9,196 bases of DNA from Deltaproteobacteria bacterium (GCA_021159525.1 JAGHEC010000202.1:1-9196), one strand, 5' to 3'; counted from the first letter of the stretch, positions 1 to 6,361 are shown. The notes: generated by a model from the sequence alone, not told the origin. Translations and numbers: made by a program.

Positions 1-134
1 TAACCAGGGCTCAGGTGCGGGATGACTTGACAGTCCTTTATCCAAAAAGTGAATGGCTTTTCAACAGGGCTGCGGCCTCTCACAGACAGGAATCATTCCG
101 GGTCGGGATCTTTGCTTCCGATGACTTAGTGCCT

Positions 135-1181
135 ATGAACAGACTTCAGACATATGGATATATCCTGTTTTTATGCCTTAGCATTGTTTCTGGAATGCTG
201 TTGTACAGCGGGCCAGCCTGGCCAAACAGCCGCAGGCCGGCGGCGCCGGGGAACCAGAAAACCCCTCACCTGTCTATGCCCTATACCGTGGTCGACATGG
301 GCGAAATTGATCAGGGTAAAGACTCAGAGGCCACGTTTTACATCCAGAACAAGGGGAATGCCGCCCTGATGATCGATAATCTGACGGTCAGCGATTCAGC
401 GGCTGTCCTTGAGCTGACCGCCAATGTGGTGCGGCCTTCAGAAGAGGCCATCCTGCGATGTGTGCTGGATACCTCGAATATGCAGGGGAGGATCATCATT
501 CATATTGCATTCCACTCCAATGACCCGGAACATCCTGCAACGACGCTTCAGGCAACCGGGGTCATTCGACCTCTGCTGGGATTGGAAACCCCGTTGATCT
601 TTGCTGGTCAGATCGGCAAAGAAGCCCCTTTTTCAAAGACCGTGGCCCTGAATGGAACGCTTGTAAGAGAGGGGAAATGTGACGGGCTAAAGGTATATGT
701 CAATTCCCCATTTATACAGGCAACGATTGTAAAGAAAAGGCATGGGGATAAGATAACGCCCATGCTGCATATCCTTGTCCCGGCAGACATGAAAGCAGGC
801 ACCTTTAAGGAAGTAATACGCGTTGTTTCCGAGAACCCCGCAGCCGAGGTCAGCCTGGTGGTGGCAGGACAGAAGCTGGGGGTTATTCAAGTAAAGCCGG
901 ACCGCCTGGCCTTTTTTTCACCGAAGGGCGCCGATCCAGGTTCCCGCACTGTTGTGCTGGAATCTCAAAAGGTCTTTCACATCAAAGAAATCCAAGACCT
1001 CAGCGGGCTGTTGAGCCTGTCGGTTCAGACTGTTAGACCAGGGAAATGTTATGAAATCACGGCAGCTATCAAAAAAGGGATGCTGAAGGGCAATTCTTTT
1101 TTGGGCTTGGTTCAGGTCCACACAGACCTGGAGGAGCACCCCCTGATCGACCTTCCTGTGCTGATTGGAGTCAATCAATGA
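135..1181 (+). CDS. Exported DUF1573/ASH-like beta-repeat protein
   Basis: A 348-residue protein of unknown specific function. Residues about 5-30 form a hydrophobic N-terminal segment (YILFLCLSIVSG core) followed by a polar Pro/Arg-rich stretch, which reads as a signal peptide or membrane anchor, so the rest is probably extracytoplasmic. Residues about 48-145 match the DUF1573 pattern: a strand ending VDMGEIDQG, then an aromatic-alternating strand, the NKGNAAL turn, and a closing HSNDPEHPATTLQATG segment. Residues about 150-345 look like one or two further immunoglobulin-like repeats; the end (HTDLEEHP...LPVLIGV) echoes the end of the first. I chose ATG 135 because the frame upstream (open from 15) is polar and would bury the signal peptide; no strong ribosome binding site is seen for either. 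It is convergent with the next gene, 28 bp away. Such domains are usually structural or protein-binding. The family call is firm; the role is not known. Confidence 0.8.
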   Translation: MNRLQTYGYILFLCLSIVSGMLLYSGPAWPNSRRPAAPGNQKTPHLSMPYTVVDMGEIDQGKDSEATFYIQNKGNAALMIDNLTVSDSAAVLELTANVVRPSEEAILRCVLDTSNMQGRIIIHIAFHSNDPEHPATTLQATGVIRPLLGLETPLIFAGQIGKEAPFSKTVALNGTLVREGKCDGLKVYVNSPFIQATIVKKRHGDKITPMLHILVPADMKAGTFKEVIRVVSENPAAEVSLVVAGQKLGVIQVKPDRLAFFSPKGADPGSRTVVLESQKVFHIKEIQDLSGLLSLSVQTVRPGKCYEITAAIKKGMLKGNSFLGLVQVHTDLEEHPLIDLPVLIGVNQ

Positions 1182-1209
1182 GAGCCCGATTTGAATTCTT
1201 GGCCCGGGA

Positions 1210-1866
1210 CTATCCTTGATTTTCATTCATCAGCGAGGTTTTCTCAGAACGAGATATCCGATGTCCCGTGATTTTGCGGGAGCGCATGTCTATTTTTTTT
1301 TGCACATAGGGTGAGGCATGGGCGCAGCCCCGGCACACAGGGCCGTGATTTTTGGGATATGCCTCCCCGCAGGCCGGACAGACAGCGATTTCTCCTTTGG
1401 CTCGCCTGGCCAGAAAGGCAGGGAGCACCTCAACATTCTGAAATCCAAGGAGCTTGATGCCCGCCTTGAGAATCTGATCCGTGAGCTTTTCCAGGCTTTG
1501 CTCCTTTTTTGGCCTGAGCTTGAGATGCCAGATGTTGACCTCGGGCCATTCCTCCGTCTTTTCAGGATCCAGAAACACCCGGATCCCCCTGCCTGAATCC
1601 TTTTCATACAGAGCCAGGGCAAAACGTCCCAGATCGGCCATATGGAGCCATCCGTTGCCGATGGTGCAGGGCGTGAGGAGTTGAATGGCGTCAGGGAGAC
1701 AGCTTGAGGTCTCGCAGATGGCGTCATAAAGACGCGTTGTATTCAACCTTTTGATGGCTGCATCCACCATGATGCCGCCCACGAGCATGCCCGGGGAGGG
1801 ACTTCCGTGAAACCACTCAATAAGCCGAAGGTATTCATTCAGGGAGTATTTTCCGATGGTCATCAT
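1210..1866 (-). CDS. FmdE-family protein with C-terminal zinc ribbon
   Basis: A 218-residue protein of the FmdE family (named for a gene of the molybdenum formylmethanofuran dehydrogenase operon). Members occur widely in anaerobes near molybdopterin enzymes, with no settled biochemical role. Residues 48-100 carry the family core ETSSCLPDAIQLLTPCTIGNG, with Cys56 and Cys67, then a segment ending GRGIRV. Residues 163-181 form a zinc ribbon with Cys163, Cys166, Cys178 and Cys181. The N-terminal family motif, normally close to HGHxCPG, reads HGSPSPG (residues 20-26), so the second His and the Cys are both replaced by Ser. The start is one of two adjacent ATGs (1866 or 1863), with GGAGACAAAGG upstream; the frame is open to 1977, but that extension is unlike the family. 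The charged tail after residue 190 is not conserved in my experience. It may be a divergent subfamily or an enzyme that has lost its metal or nucleophile site. Confidence 0.82.
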   Translation of the reverse strand: MMTIGKYSLNEYLRLIEWFHGSPSPGMLVGGIMVDAAIKRLNTTRLYDAICETSSCLPDAIQLLTPCTIGNGWLHMADLGRFALALYEKDSGRGIRVFLDPEKTEEWPEVNIWHLKLRPKKEQSLEKLTDQILKAGIKLLGFQNVEVLPAFLARRAKGEIAVCPACGEAYPKNHGPVCRGCAHASPYVQKKIDMRSRKITGHRISRSEKTSLMNENQG

Positions 1867-1945
1867 GGGCTGCCTTTGTCTCCAAGCGTGATCCGGGGGG
1901 CGGCCGTGCTGAAGGGAAGATCCAGTTGCCCTATAATTGGGGCAA

Positions 1946-1974
1946 AACCTATAATCGGCGAGCAGGTGTGTCAA
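1946..1974 (-). promoter_or_regulatory. Possible sigma70 promoter for the FmdE-family gene
   Basis: On the minus strand a perfect TTGACA (1969-1974) is followed 17 bases later by TAGGTT (1946-1951), a poor -10 box; TATAGG two bases earlier is an alternative. Transcription would start near 1940, about 75 bases before the ATG. The -35 is strong and the -10 weak. Confidence 0.3.
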
Positions 1975-2057
1975 CAAAAATCAGATCCCGGTTTCGGTTC
2001 CACCCATACCTTGAAATTGTCGCCAAAATATTCTATGGTCGGTCGGAGGTTGTCCAC
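1971..2057 (-). other. Short orphan reading frame, possible gene remnant
   Basis: A 28-codon minus-strand frame from GTG 2057 to TGA 1971 encodes a peptide that looks protein-like (centre TIEYFGDNFKVWVEPKPG). The frame stays open a few codons further upstream until a TAA near 2079. There is no ribosome binding site. I do not recognise the family. It could be the last piece of a decayed gene, and its stop overlaps the TTGACA assigned to the FmdE-family promoter. Chance coding is quite possible. Confidence 0.2.
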
Positions 2058-2157
2058 CCGGGCCGTTTGGCCTGATTATGAGGCGGTTGCTGCACTGTAA
2101 CAGGCAGCGCAGGCACGGGAACCGTTCCCCGATGGCCGTTCCGAGTCCTTAATGAAC

Positions 2158-2181
2158 TACCCCGCCGCAAGCAGCGGGGTA
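2158..2181. repeat. REP-like palindromic hairpin
   Basis: TACCCCGC (2158-2165) and GCGGGGTA (2174-2181) form a perfect 8-bp stem around an 8-base loop. No T-run follows on either strand, so a standard terminator is unlikely. A related hairpin with CCCCG/CGGGG arms and a similar CGC-rich interior lies at 6371-6390. Short GC-rich palindromes of this kind are often REP elements, sometimes mobilised by TnpA-REP (RAYT) proteins; none is encoded here. Confidence 0.55.
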
Positions 2182-2200
2182 TGAAAATGAGCGTTTTATC

Positions 2201-2288
2201 GTAATAGCTCAATGAACAGGGGCAGAATGGTTTTTCTGACGCGACTGCCGGGAGGGCGCTGTTATCCCCCTAATTGTTGAGCTGATAC
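2201..2288 (+). mobile_element. Miniature IS66-like element, copy A (short form)
   Basis: An 88-bp element with imperfect terminal inverted repeats of about 22 bp. The left end starts GTAATAGCTCAATGAAC; the right end read inward is GTATCAGCTCAACAATT; both run into GGGG. It is flanked by a perfect 8-bp direct repeat GTTTTATC (2193-2200 and 2289-2296), a target-site duplication. GTAA ends plus 8-bp duplications are typical of the IS66 family. Internally it has the left arm of the family (a GGGGCAGA...GGTTTTTCTGACGCGACTGCC block), fused directly to a short right tip. It encodes no transposase, so it would be mobilised in trans. It lies between the FmdE-family gene and the oxidoreductase, about 180 bp upstream of the latter. 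Confidence 0.88.
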
Positions 2289-2339
2289 GTTTTATCTTTC
2301 TTGGTGCAGCAAGCTGCGGGGAATTAAATCCTACAGGTT

Positions 2340-2396
2340 TTGCATCGCACTTGGAGTAATGAGAATAATCCGTGTAAGCTGCGAAATCTGCGGATT
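2340..2396 (+). promoter_or_regulatory. Leader of the oxidoreductase gene: weak promoter and hairpin
   Basis: In the 171-bp gap between element A's duplication and the oxidoreductase, TTGCAT (2340-2345) and AATAAT (2364-2369) are 18 bases apart, a mediocre sigma70 pair with a 5/6 -10 box. It overlaps an inverted repeat AATCCG (2367-2372)/CGGATT (2391-2396) with an 18-base interior, which could be a leader stem or an operator. No known riboswitch fold is recognised. The gene's ribosome binding site is AAGGAG at 2451-2456. Confidence 0.3.
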
Positions 2397-2467
2397 AAAA
2401 AGGCTGAGCACAGAGGCAGGCGGGGGGCTGTTGGTTTTGACTTTTAGGACAAGGAGACGTCATTGAA

Positions 2468-4552
2468 ATGTCAGAGAAAATGCGCTGGGTAAAGACCCAT
2501 TGCGCCAGGATGGACCACGGCGGCTGCGGGCTCCTGGTGGGCGTGAAGGACAACCAGATCGTTCAGGTTAAAGGGGATCCGGAAGGATTCCTGAACAGGG
2601 GGTATACCTGTTTCAAGGGTAAGGTCTCTCACGATCGCCTGTACCATCCCGACCGTCTGCGCCATCCCCTCAAGCGGGCAGGAGCGCGGGGAGAGGGGAA
2701 GTGGCATGAGATCTCCTGGGAGGATGCCCTGGGGGAAACCGCTGAAAACCTCCTGAAAATAAAGAAGAAATATGGGGCCCCTGCTGTTGGATTCGGCGTA
2801 GGCATGCCCAAAGGCCTTGAGCATTTTGTCCTGATCCGGCTGGCCAACATCTTTGGTTCGCCCAATGTGATTGCGTCCCAGGATGTCTGCCATGCCCCCA
2901 GGGAGATCTCCGGTGTGCATACCTGCGGTTTTTATCCGGTGGCCGACCTTCACCATCCCACCCGTCTGGTCCTCTCATGGGCCAGCAATCTCCTCTCCAC
3001 CAGTGAAGAGGGACAGATCGCCAGCCTGCTTACGGATCAGCTTCAAAACGGGGCACAGTTGATTGTTGTGGATCCCCGAAAGACCGAACTGGCAGAGCGT
3101 GCGGATCTTTGGCTGCAACTGCGGCCTGGGACGGCCCAGGCCCTGGCCCTGGGATTTCTCCATGTCATCATCGGGGAGTCCCTTTACGACAAGGCCTTTG
3201 TGGAGAACTTTACGTACGGCTTCAATGAGCTTTGCGCCCATGTGAAGGCCTACAGCCCAGAGGCGGTGGGCGAGATCACGTGGGTTTCTGCAGACCTGAT
3301 CCGAGAGGCGGCTCGCCGGTATGCGGGCGCCAAACCTGCGGCCCTCCAGTGGGGAAACGCCATTGAGCATGATATGCATGCCTTTGACGCGGCCCGGTCC
3401 CTGGTCTGTCTCATGGCGCTTTGCGGAAATCTGGAGGCATCCGGTGGAAATGTGCATGCCCATGAGCCCGAGATCATGGGCCTGGGAGAGTTCGTGCGGG
3501 CCGATCTCATCCCGAACAAGCGCAAGGAGATGATAGGGGCTTACCATGGGACCATTCCGAGACTGATGACCGTTCCACCCGCGCTTTTTCGAAAAGCGGT
3601 TCTGGAAGACGAGCCCTACCCCGTGAGGGGATACTACGGCATGTGCACCAATCCACTGGTGGCCTGGGCCGACAGCCGGCTTACTTTTGAGGTTCTAAAA
3701 CGACTTGACTTTGTTGGTGTTGCCGACCTATTCATGACCCCTACTGCGGCAATGGCCGACATAGTCTTTCCCGTGGCCCATCAGTACGAGATGAACGATA
3801 TTGGACATTACGGCATTGGACACGGCATGATCCTGGCCAGGCCCAAGATCGTGGATCCTCCTGCGGACTGCTGGCCTGACATGAAGATCATGAACGAACT
3901 GGGCAAGCGGGTATCAGACCCCCGGTACTGGCACGATGACTTCGAGGACTTTTTAGAGGATGTGCTCAAGCCCTCGGGTCTTTCGTATCAGGACTTTGTT
4001 GCTAAGGGGTATCTCAAGGGGCCCGACCGGTTCCGGCTCTATGAGAAAAAGGGATTTCGCACGCCTACCGGCAAGGTCGAACTGCAGCTGAGCACCGCCG
4101 ATAAATTCAACCTAAAGGCCCTGCCTGAATTCGCAGGGCTGCCGGAACCGGAAGATCCGGATTATCCCCTGATCCTTATCAGTGCCAAGAGCCGGTATTA
4201 CCTCCTTTCCTCCTATCGATGGGTAAAGCGGCTGCGGGAGAAGAGGCCGGTTCCCCTGGTGGAAATTCACCCTGAAACCGCGGGGGCCCGCGGCATTGCC
4301 GATGGCGATGAGGTCTGGGTCCGCACCCGGCATGGCGAGATTACCCAGACGGCCCGGGTCACGGACAGGATTGATCCCCGGGTGGTGAGTGCAGATCTGG
4401 GGTGGTGGTTTCCGGAAGGGGATCCGGCGGCCCAGTTTGACTGGCGGCGGTCCAATTTCAATATGCTGACCTCTATAGAGAAGCTGGGGAAGGAGTTCGG
4501 CACTCCCAACATAGCCAATCTCCCTTGCCAAATCCAAAAAAAGACCGGGTAG
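2468..4552 (+). CDS. Cytoplasmic molybdopterin (Mo/W-bisPGD) oxidoreductase, DMSO reductase superfamily
   Basis: A 694-residue catalytic subunit of the DMSO-reductase superfamily, binding a bis-pterin Mo or W cofactor and probably one Fe-S cluster. Domains in order: Fe-S segment (12-50), molybdopterin catalytic domains (about 52-470), and the C-terminal dinucleotide-binding domain (about 570-690, ending GTPNIANLPC). Cys141-His142 in QDVCHAPRE is at the usual Mo/W-ligand position, as in Cys/SeCys-containing formate dehydrogenases. The Fe-S motif is C12-x3-D16-x3-C20-x27-C48: three Cys and an Asp, not CxxCxxxC. There is no twin-arginine or other signal peptide, so it is cytoplasmic. No Fe-S or membrane partner is adjacent, as with stand-alone acetylene hydratase, to which length and organisation are similar. 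ATG 2468 has AAGGAG 11 bases upstream. The substrate cannot be told from sequence; formate, thiosulfate, acetylene or an aromatic compound are all open. Confidence 0.92.
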   Translation: MSEKMRWVKTHCARMDHGGCGLLVGVKDNQIVQVKGDPEGFLNRGYTCFKGKVSHDRLYHPDRLRHPLKRAGARGEGKWHEISWEDALGETAENLLKIKKKYGAPAVGFGVGMPKGLEHFVLIRLANIFGSPNVIASQDVCHAPREISGVHTCGFYPVADLHHPTRLVLSWASNLLSTSEEGQIASLLTDQLQNGAQLIVVDPRKTELAERADLWLQLRPGTAQALALGFLHVIIGESLYDKAFVENFTYGFNELCAHVKAYSPEAVGEITWVSADLIREAARRYAGAKPAALQWGNAIEHDMHAFDAARSLVCLMALCGNLEASGGNVHAHEPEIMGLGEFVRADLIPNKRKEMIGAYHGTIPRLMTVPPALFRKAVLEDEPYPVRGYYGMCTNPLVAWADSRLTFEVLKRLDFVGVADLFMTPTAAMADIVFPVAHQYEMNDIGHYGIGHGMILARPKIVDPPADCWPDMKIMNELGKRVSDPRYWHDDFEDFLEDVLKPSGLSYQDFVAKGYLKGPDRFRLYEKKGFRTPTGKVELQLSTADKFNLKALPEFAGLPEPEDPDYPLILISAKSRYYLLSSYRWVKRLREKRPVPLVEIHPETAGARGIADGDEVWVRTRHGEITQTARVTDRIDPRVVSADLGWWFPEGDPAAQFDWRRSNFNMLTSIEKLGKEFGTPNIANLPCQIQKKTG

Positions 4553-4594
4553 GCGATTGTGAAGCCGGCAAGCCGCTCTTGGCAGGTGCGACTG

Positions 4595-4631
4595 AGGCCG
4601 CGCCTGCCTCAATGCGGCCTTCAGGCTTTTT
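4595..4631 (+). terminator. Probable intrinsic terminator after the oxidoreductase gene
   Basis: Starting 43 bases after the stop codon, AGGCCGC (4595-4601) pairs with GCGGCCT (4614-4620). An overlapping alternative, GCCTG (4602-4606) with CAGGC (4622-4626), runs straight into TTTTT (4627-4631). The two stems exclude each other; the second has the canonical T-run position. Confidence 0.5.
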
Positions 4632-4642
4632 GCGACACGATT

Positions 4643-4880
4643 CTATTCGCCTGACTTCTCAGCCTTGATTGCCATGTAGACCCGCTCCGGGATCAGGGAA
4701 AGCTCCCAGATGTGCATCCTGTTGCGTTACAAACCGCATTCAGGAGGGGAGGGATGGTGGGCATGATGGCGTTGATGGGCGGCATATCCAGGGCGGTCGG
4801 GATCTTGCATTCGCCCAGGTTGGTGTTCAGGACATCTCGTCTGTCGTCAAACTTGACCTCATAGGACATGGCCTCGCCCG
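4643..4880 (-). pseudogene. Relic of a xanthine-dehydrogenase-family molybdopterin-binding subunit (C-terminus)
   Basis: Read on the minus strand from about 4880, the frame gives GEAMSYEV, then NTNLGECKIPTALDMP, then TIPPLLNAVCNATG, which matches the C-terminal region of the large molybdopterin subunit of the XDH/CO-dehydrogenase family (typical pattern ...L.P....YKIPTALDMP ... PTIP.. AIxNAIYDATG...). The frame then breaks near 4715-4722; the next frame continues IWELSLIPERVYMAIKAEKSGE to a TAG at 4643, matching the usual LPITPERV ending. So there is a frameshift. Between DMPPINAI and MPTIPP about 20-25 residues are missing, which normally carry the GAKGxGE motif with the catalytic glutamate. 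The rest of the gene upstream is gone; element copy B lies 45 bp beyond. The fragment is clearly non-functional. The opposite-strand frame over it is not a gene. Confidence 0.72.
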
Positions 4881-4924
4881 GGGGCTGAGGAGTCGGTAAT
4901 CCTTTTGCCGATGAAAGGTTTTGG

Positions 4925-5012
4925 GTGGCAGCTCAACAATTAGGGCAATAACGGCGCCCTCCCGGCAGTCGCGTCAGAAAAAGCCTTCTGCCCCTGTTTA
5001 TTGAGCTGTTAC
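4925..5012 (-). mobile_element. Miniature IS66-like element, copy B (short form, inverted)
   Basis: An 88-bp copy in reverse orientation relative to copy A. Ends read inward: GTGGCAGCTCAACAATT at 4925 and GTAACAGCTCAATAAAC at 5012. The same left-arm block is present, with only a short right tip. Flanks GGTTTTGG (4917-4924) and GGCCTTGG (5013-5020) match at 6 of 8 positions, consistent with a decayed target duplication. It sits between the XDH relic and wtpB. Confidence 0.82.
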
Positions 5013-5088
5013 GGCCTTGGTTTGTTTGAGAGATTTGGCGGTATTTATGGTTTTTTTATGATGCATGTGCTGTTAACTCATAATTCAA

Positions 5089-5118
5089 TTGACAGAAATG
5101 GATTCTCAATCTTAATAT
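5089..5118 (+). promoter_or_regulatory. Possible sigma70 promoter upstream of wtpB
   Basis: A perfect TTGACA (5089-5094) and TAATAT (5113-5118, 4/6) are separated by 18 bases. Transcription would start near 5125, giving a leader of about 65 bases. It could serve wtpB now that any upstream transporter gene is missing. Confidence 0.42.
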
Positions 5119-5188
5119 GCAACTCAACCAGCGCTTCGGGGGTGGGAATTACGCAATCGGCATGCGGGGAGTCTGTGGGGTGGACTGA
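5117..5188 (+). other. Short frame abutting wtpB, possible tail of a lost upstream gene
   Basis: A 23-codon frame (ATG 5117, with a few open codons before it) ends in TGA at 5186-5188, immediately followed by wtpB's ATG. TGA-ATG junctions are common between coupled operon genes, so this may be the last codons of a former neighbour such as the binding protein wtpA. I do not recognise the peptide, and it overlaps the proposed promoter. Confidence 0.22.
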
Positions 5189-5974
5189 ATGGAGAAGAGG
5201 GGTGCCTTTTTCTGGTTGACGATCTCCAGCGGCATCATTGTGCTGGCCTTTATTCTCTTGCCCCTGGTCGATATGGTGAGCGCCCCCTCCGTCTCCATGC
5301 TCAAGGAGACCCTCAGAGACAAAGATGTACTCCGGTCCATCTGGCTCAGCATATACGCCTCCGGCACGGCTGCCCTCATCTCTTTCGTGTGTGGAACTCC
5401 TCTCGCATATCTCCTGGCCCGCACCCGGTTCAAGGGGAAGCAGATGGTGGAGAGCATCATTGACCTCCCCATTGTCATCCCTCATCCGGTGGTAGGAATC
5501 GCCATCTTGAGCATTGCCGGAAGAAACCACTGGATCGGTCAGGCGTTAAGCGATCTGGGAATTCGGATCATGGGAAGCGTGACCGGGATCATCACGGTGC
5601 TTACCTTTGTAGGACTTCCTTTCTACATCAATACGGCAAAAGAGGGTTTCGGGGCCATCTCTCCCAGGCTGGAAAAGGTCTCGCGCAGCCTGGGAGCGTC
5701 TATGACGAGCACCTTTTTCAGAATCACTTTTCCCCTGGCCTGGAGGAGCATGGTCATTGGACTCATTATGTGTACGGCACGCGCCATCAGCGAATTCGGG
5801 GCTGTGGTCATCGTGGCCTATCATCCCATGATCGCGCCGGTCATGATTTATGAACGCTTCGAGGCGTACGGGCTCAAATATTCGCAACCGGTCGCGGTGT
5901 GGCTCGTGCTGGTGTGCCTGTGTCTGTTTTTGGCGCTTCGCATCCTTACGCTCAGGAGGCCCAGAGAGTCATGA
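5189..5974 (+). CDS. wtpB: Molybdate/tungstate ABC transporter permease (WtpB/ModB type)
   Basis: A 261-residue inner-membrane permease, the full family length. Several transmembrane segments are visible: about 8-30, 48-78, 92-112, 128-148, 185-212 and 234-252. The cytoplasmic EAA-type loop that docks the ATPase lies at 162-184 (SRSLGAS...FFRITFPLA). The segment EFGAVVIVAYHPMIAPVMIY around 202-221 and the following YGLKYSQPVAV are characteristic of the Wtp/Mod group, supporting molybdate or tungstate as substrate. The ATG follows a TGA directly, with GGGGTGG as a weak ribosome binding site. Its partners, a periplasmic binding protein and an ATPase, are not in the window. The gene ends in an ATGA overlap with an AGGAGG upstream, the start of a lost next gene, and element copy C begins one base after the stop. 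Which oxyanion is transported, and whether the orphan permease still works with ATPases elsewhere, cannot be seen. Confidence 0.88.
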   Translation: MEKRGAFFWLTISSGIIVLAFILLPLVDMVSAPSVSMLKETLRDKDVLRSIWLSIYASGTAALISFVCGTPLAYLLARTRFKGKQMVESIIDLPIVIPHPVVGIAILSIAGRNHWIGQALSDLGIRIMGSVTGIITVLTFVGLPFYINTAKEGFGAISPRLEKVSRSLGASMTSTFFRITFPLAWRSMVIGLIMCTARAISEFGAVVIVAYHPMIAPVMIYERFEAYGLKYSQPVAVWLVLVCLCLFLALRILTLRRPRES

Positions 5975-5975
5975 T
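5954..5975 (+). pseudogene. Vestigial start of the next transporter gene (probably wtpC) cut by element C
   Basis: AGGAGG at 5954-5959 is followed 11 bases later by ATG at 5971-5973, overlapping wtpB's TGA as ATGA. This is the usual coupling of permease and ATPase genes in Wtp/Mod operons. After ATGAT the element begins and the frame terminates at once (Met-Ile-stop). No ATPase sequence appears beyond the element. What is seen is the ribosome binding site, the start codon and the element boundary; the identity as wtpC is inferred from operon convention. Confidence 0.5.
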
Positions 5976-6319
5976 TTAACAGCTCAATAAATGGGGGCAG
6001 AAGGGTTTTTCTGACGCGACTGCCGGGAGGGCGCCGTCTCTTTGTGACTTATCAGTGGGGGAAGCCGCAGCTCGACGAAGTCGACAATGCGGAGGGGGCA
6101 AGCCTGCCCGCCATTGCCTTGTTACCCATGTTACCTCCTTCTGCCATCGCAGATCCACGGGACGAAAGTCTTGGCAAGAACGCTCAATTGGCGTTGGCAG
6201 GCGGGTGTCCCCCGCAGATAACTCACTCAAGAGACCACCCCGGAGGCCCGGAGCGGAAGAAAAATTCTTCTGCCCCGGCACTAGGTTCGCAGTTATCCCT
6301 CTAATTATTGAGGTGATAC
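5976..6319 (+). mobile_element. Miniature IS66-like element, copy C (344-bp long form)
   Basis: Left end TTAACAGCTCAATAAAT (the first base departs from the G of other copies); right end read inward GTATCACCTCAATAATT. Both arms carry a subterminal block in inverted orientation: GGGGCAGAAGGGTTTTTCT near 5994-6012, and its complement-like partner near 6257-6275. The interior of about 240 bp is repeated at about 96% identity in copy E. Flanks GTCATGAT and AAATCTCC do not match, so no target duplication survives; a deletion or recombination next to the element is likely. On the minus strand the whole element is open from 6341 to 5976 (121 codons), but composition and the frame change in copy E argue against a protein across it. 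Confidence 0.82.
6052..6129 (-). CDS. Small ORF in long element C with strong ribosome binding site
   Basis: A 25-residue frame beginning MGNKAMAGRLAP. The ribosome binding site AAGGAGGT (complement of 6133-6140) lies three bases before the ATG and is an exceptionally good match to the anti-Shine-Dalgarno sequence. Copy E has the same start and first 12 residues, but a one-base length difference shifts the frame after that. No family recognised. It may be a real peptide, the truncated start of the original element's gene, or a chance feature. Confidence 0.25.
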   Translation of the reverse strand: MGNKAMAGRLAPSALSTSSSCGFPH

Positions 6320-6361
6320 AAATCTCCCAACTATAAGACATTTTAAACCATTTTTTATTTC

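Noticed and set aside
2297..2467. Moco/Tuco riboswitch upstream of the molybdoenzyme
   Set aside because: Expected from context, but only one 6-bp inverted repeat is visible and the known conserved motif arrangement is not seen.
4669..4899. Plus-strand frame of 76 codons
   Set aside because: It is the complement of the XDH relic, which explains the sequence better.
5078..5530. Minus-strand frame of 150 codons over the start of wtpB
   Set aside because: Overlaps the permease N-terminus, is rich in charged low-complexity residues and has no family match.
6085..6145. Resemblance of the core to the 16S rRNA 3' end (TAACAAGG, complement of CCTCCTT)
   Set aside because: Only short matches, and the anti-Shine-Dalgarno sense is inverted; it is simply a strong ribosome binding site.
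5968..6327. Target duplication around element C
   Set aside because: GTCATGAT and AAATCTCC do not match; none is claimed for this copy.
5976..6341. 121-codon minus-strand frame spanning element C
   Set aside because: It runs through the terminal repeats, and copy E, about 96% identical, has a one-base shift that breaks it. It is unlikely to be a protein, although the small internal ORF is kept as a low-confidence feature.
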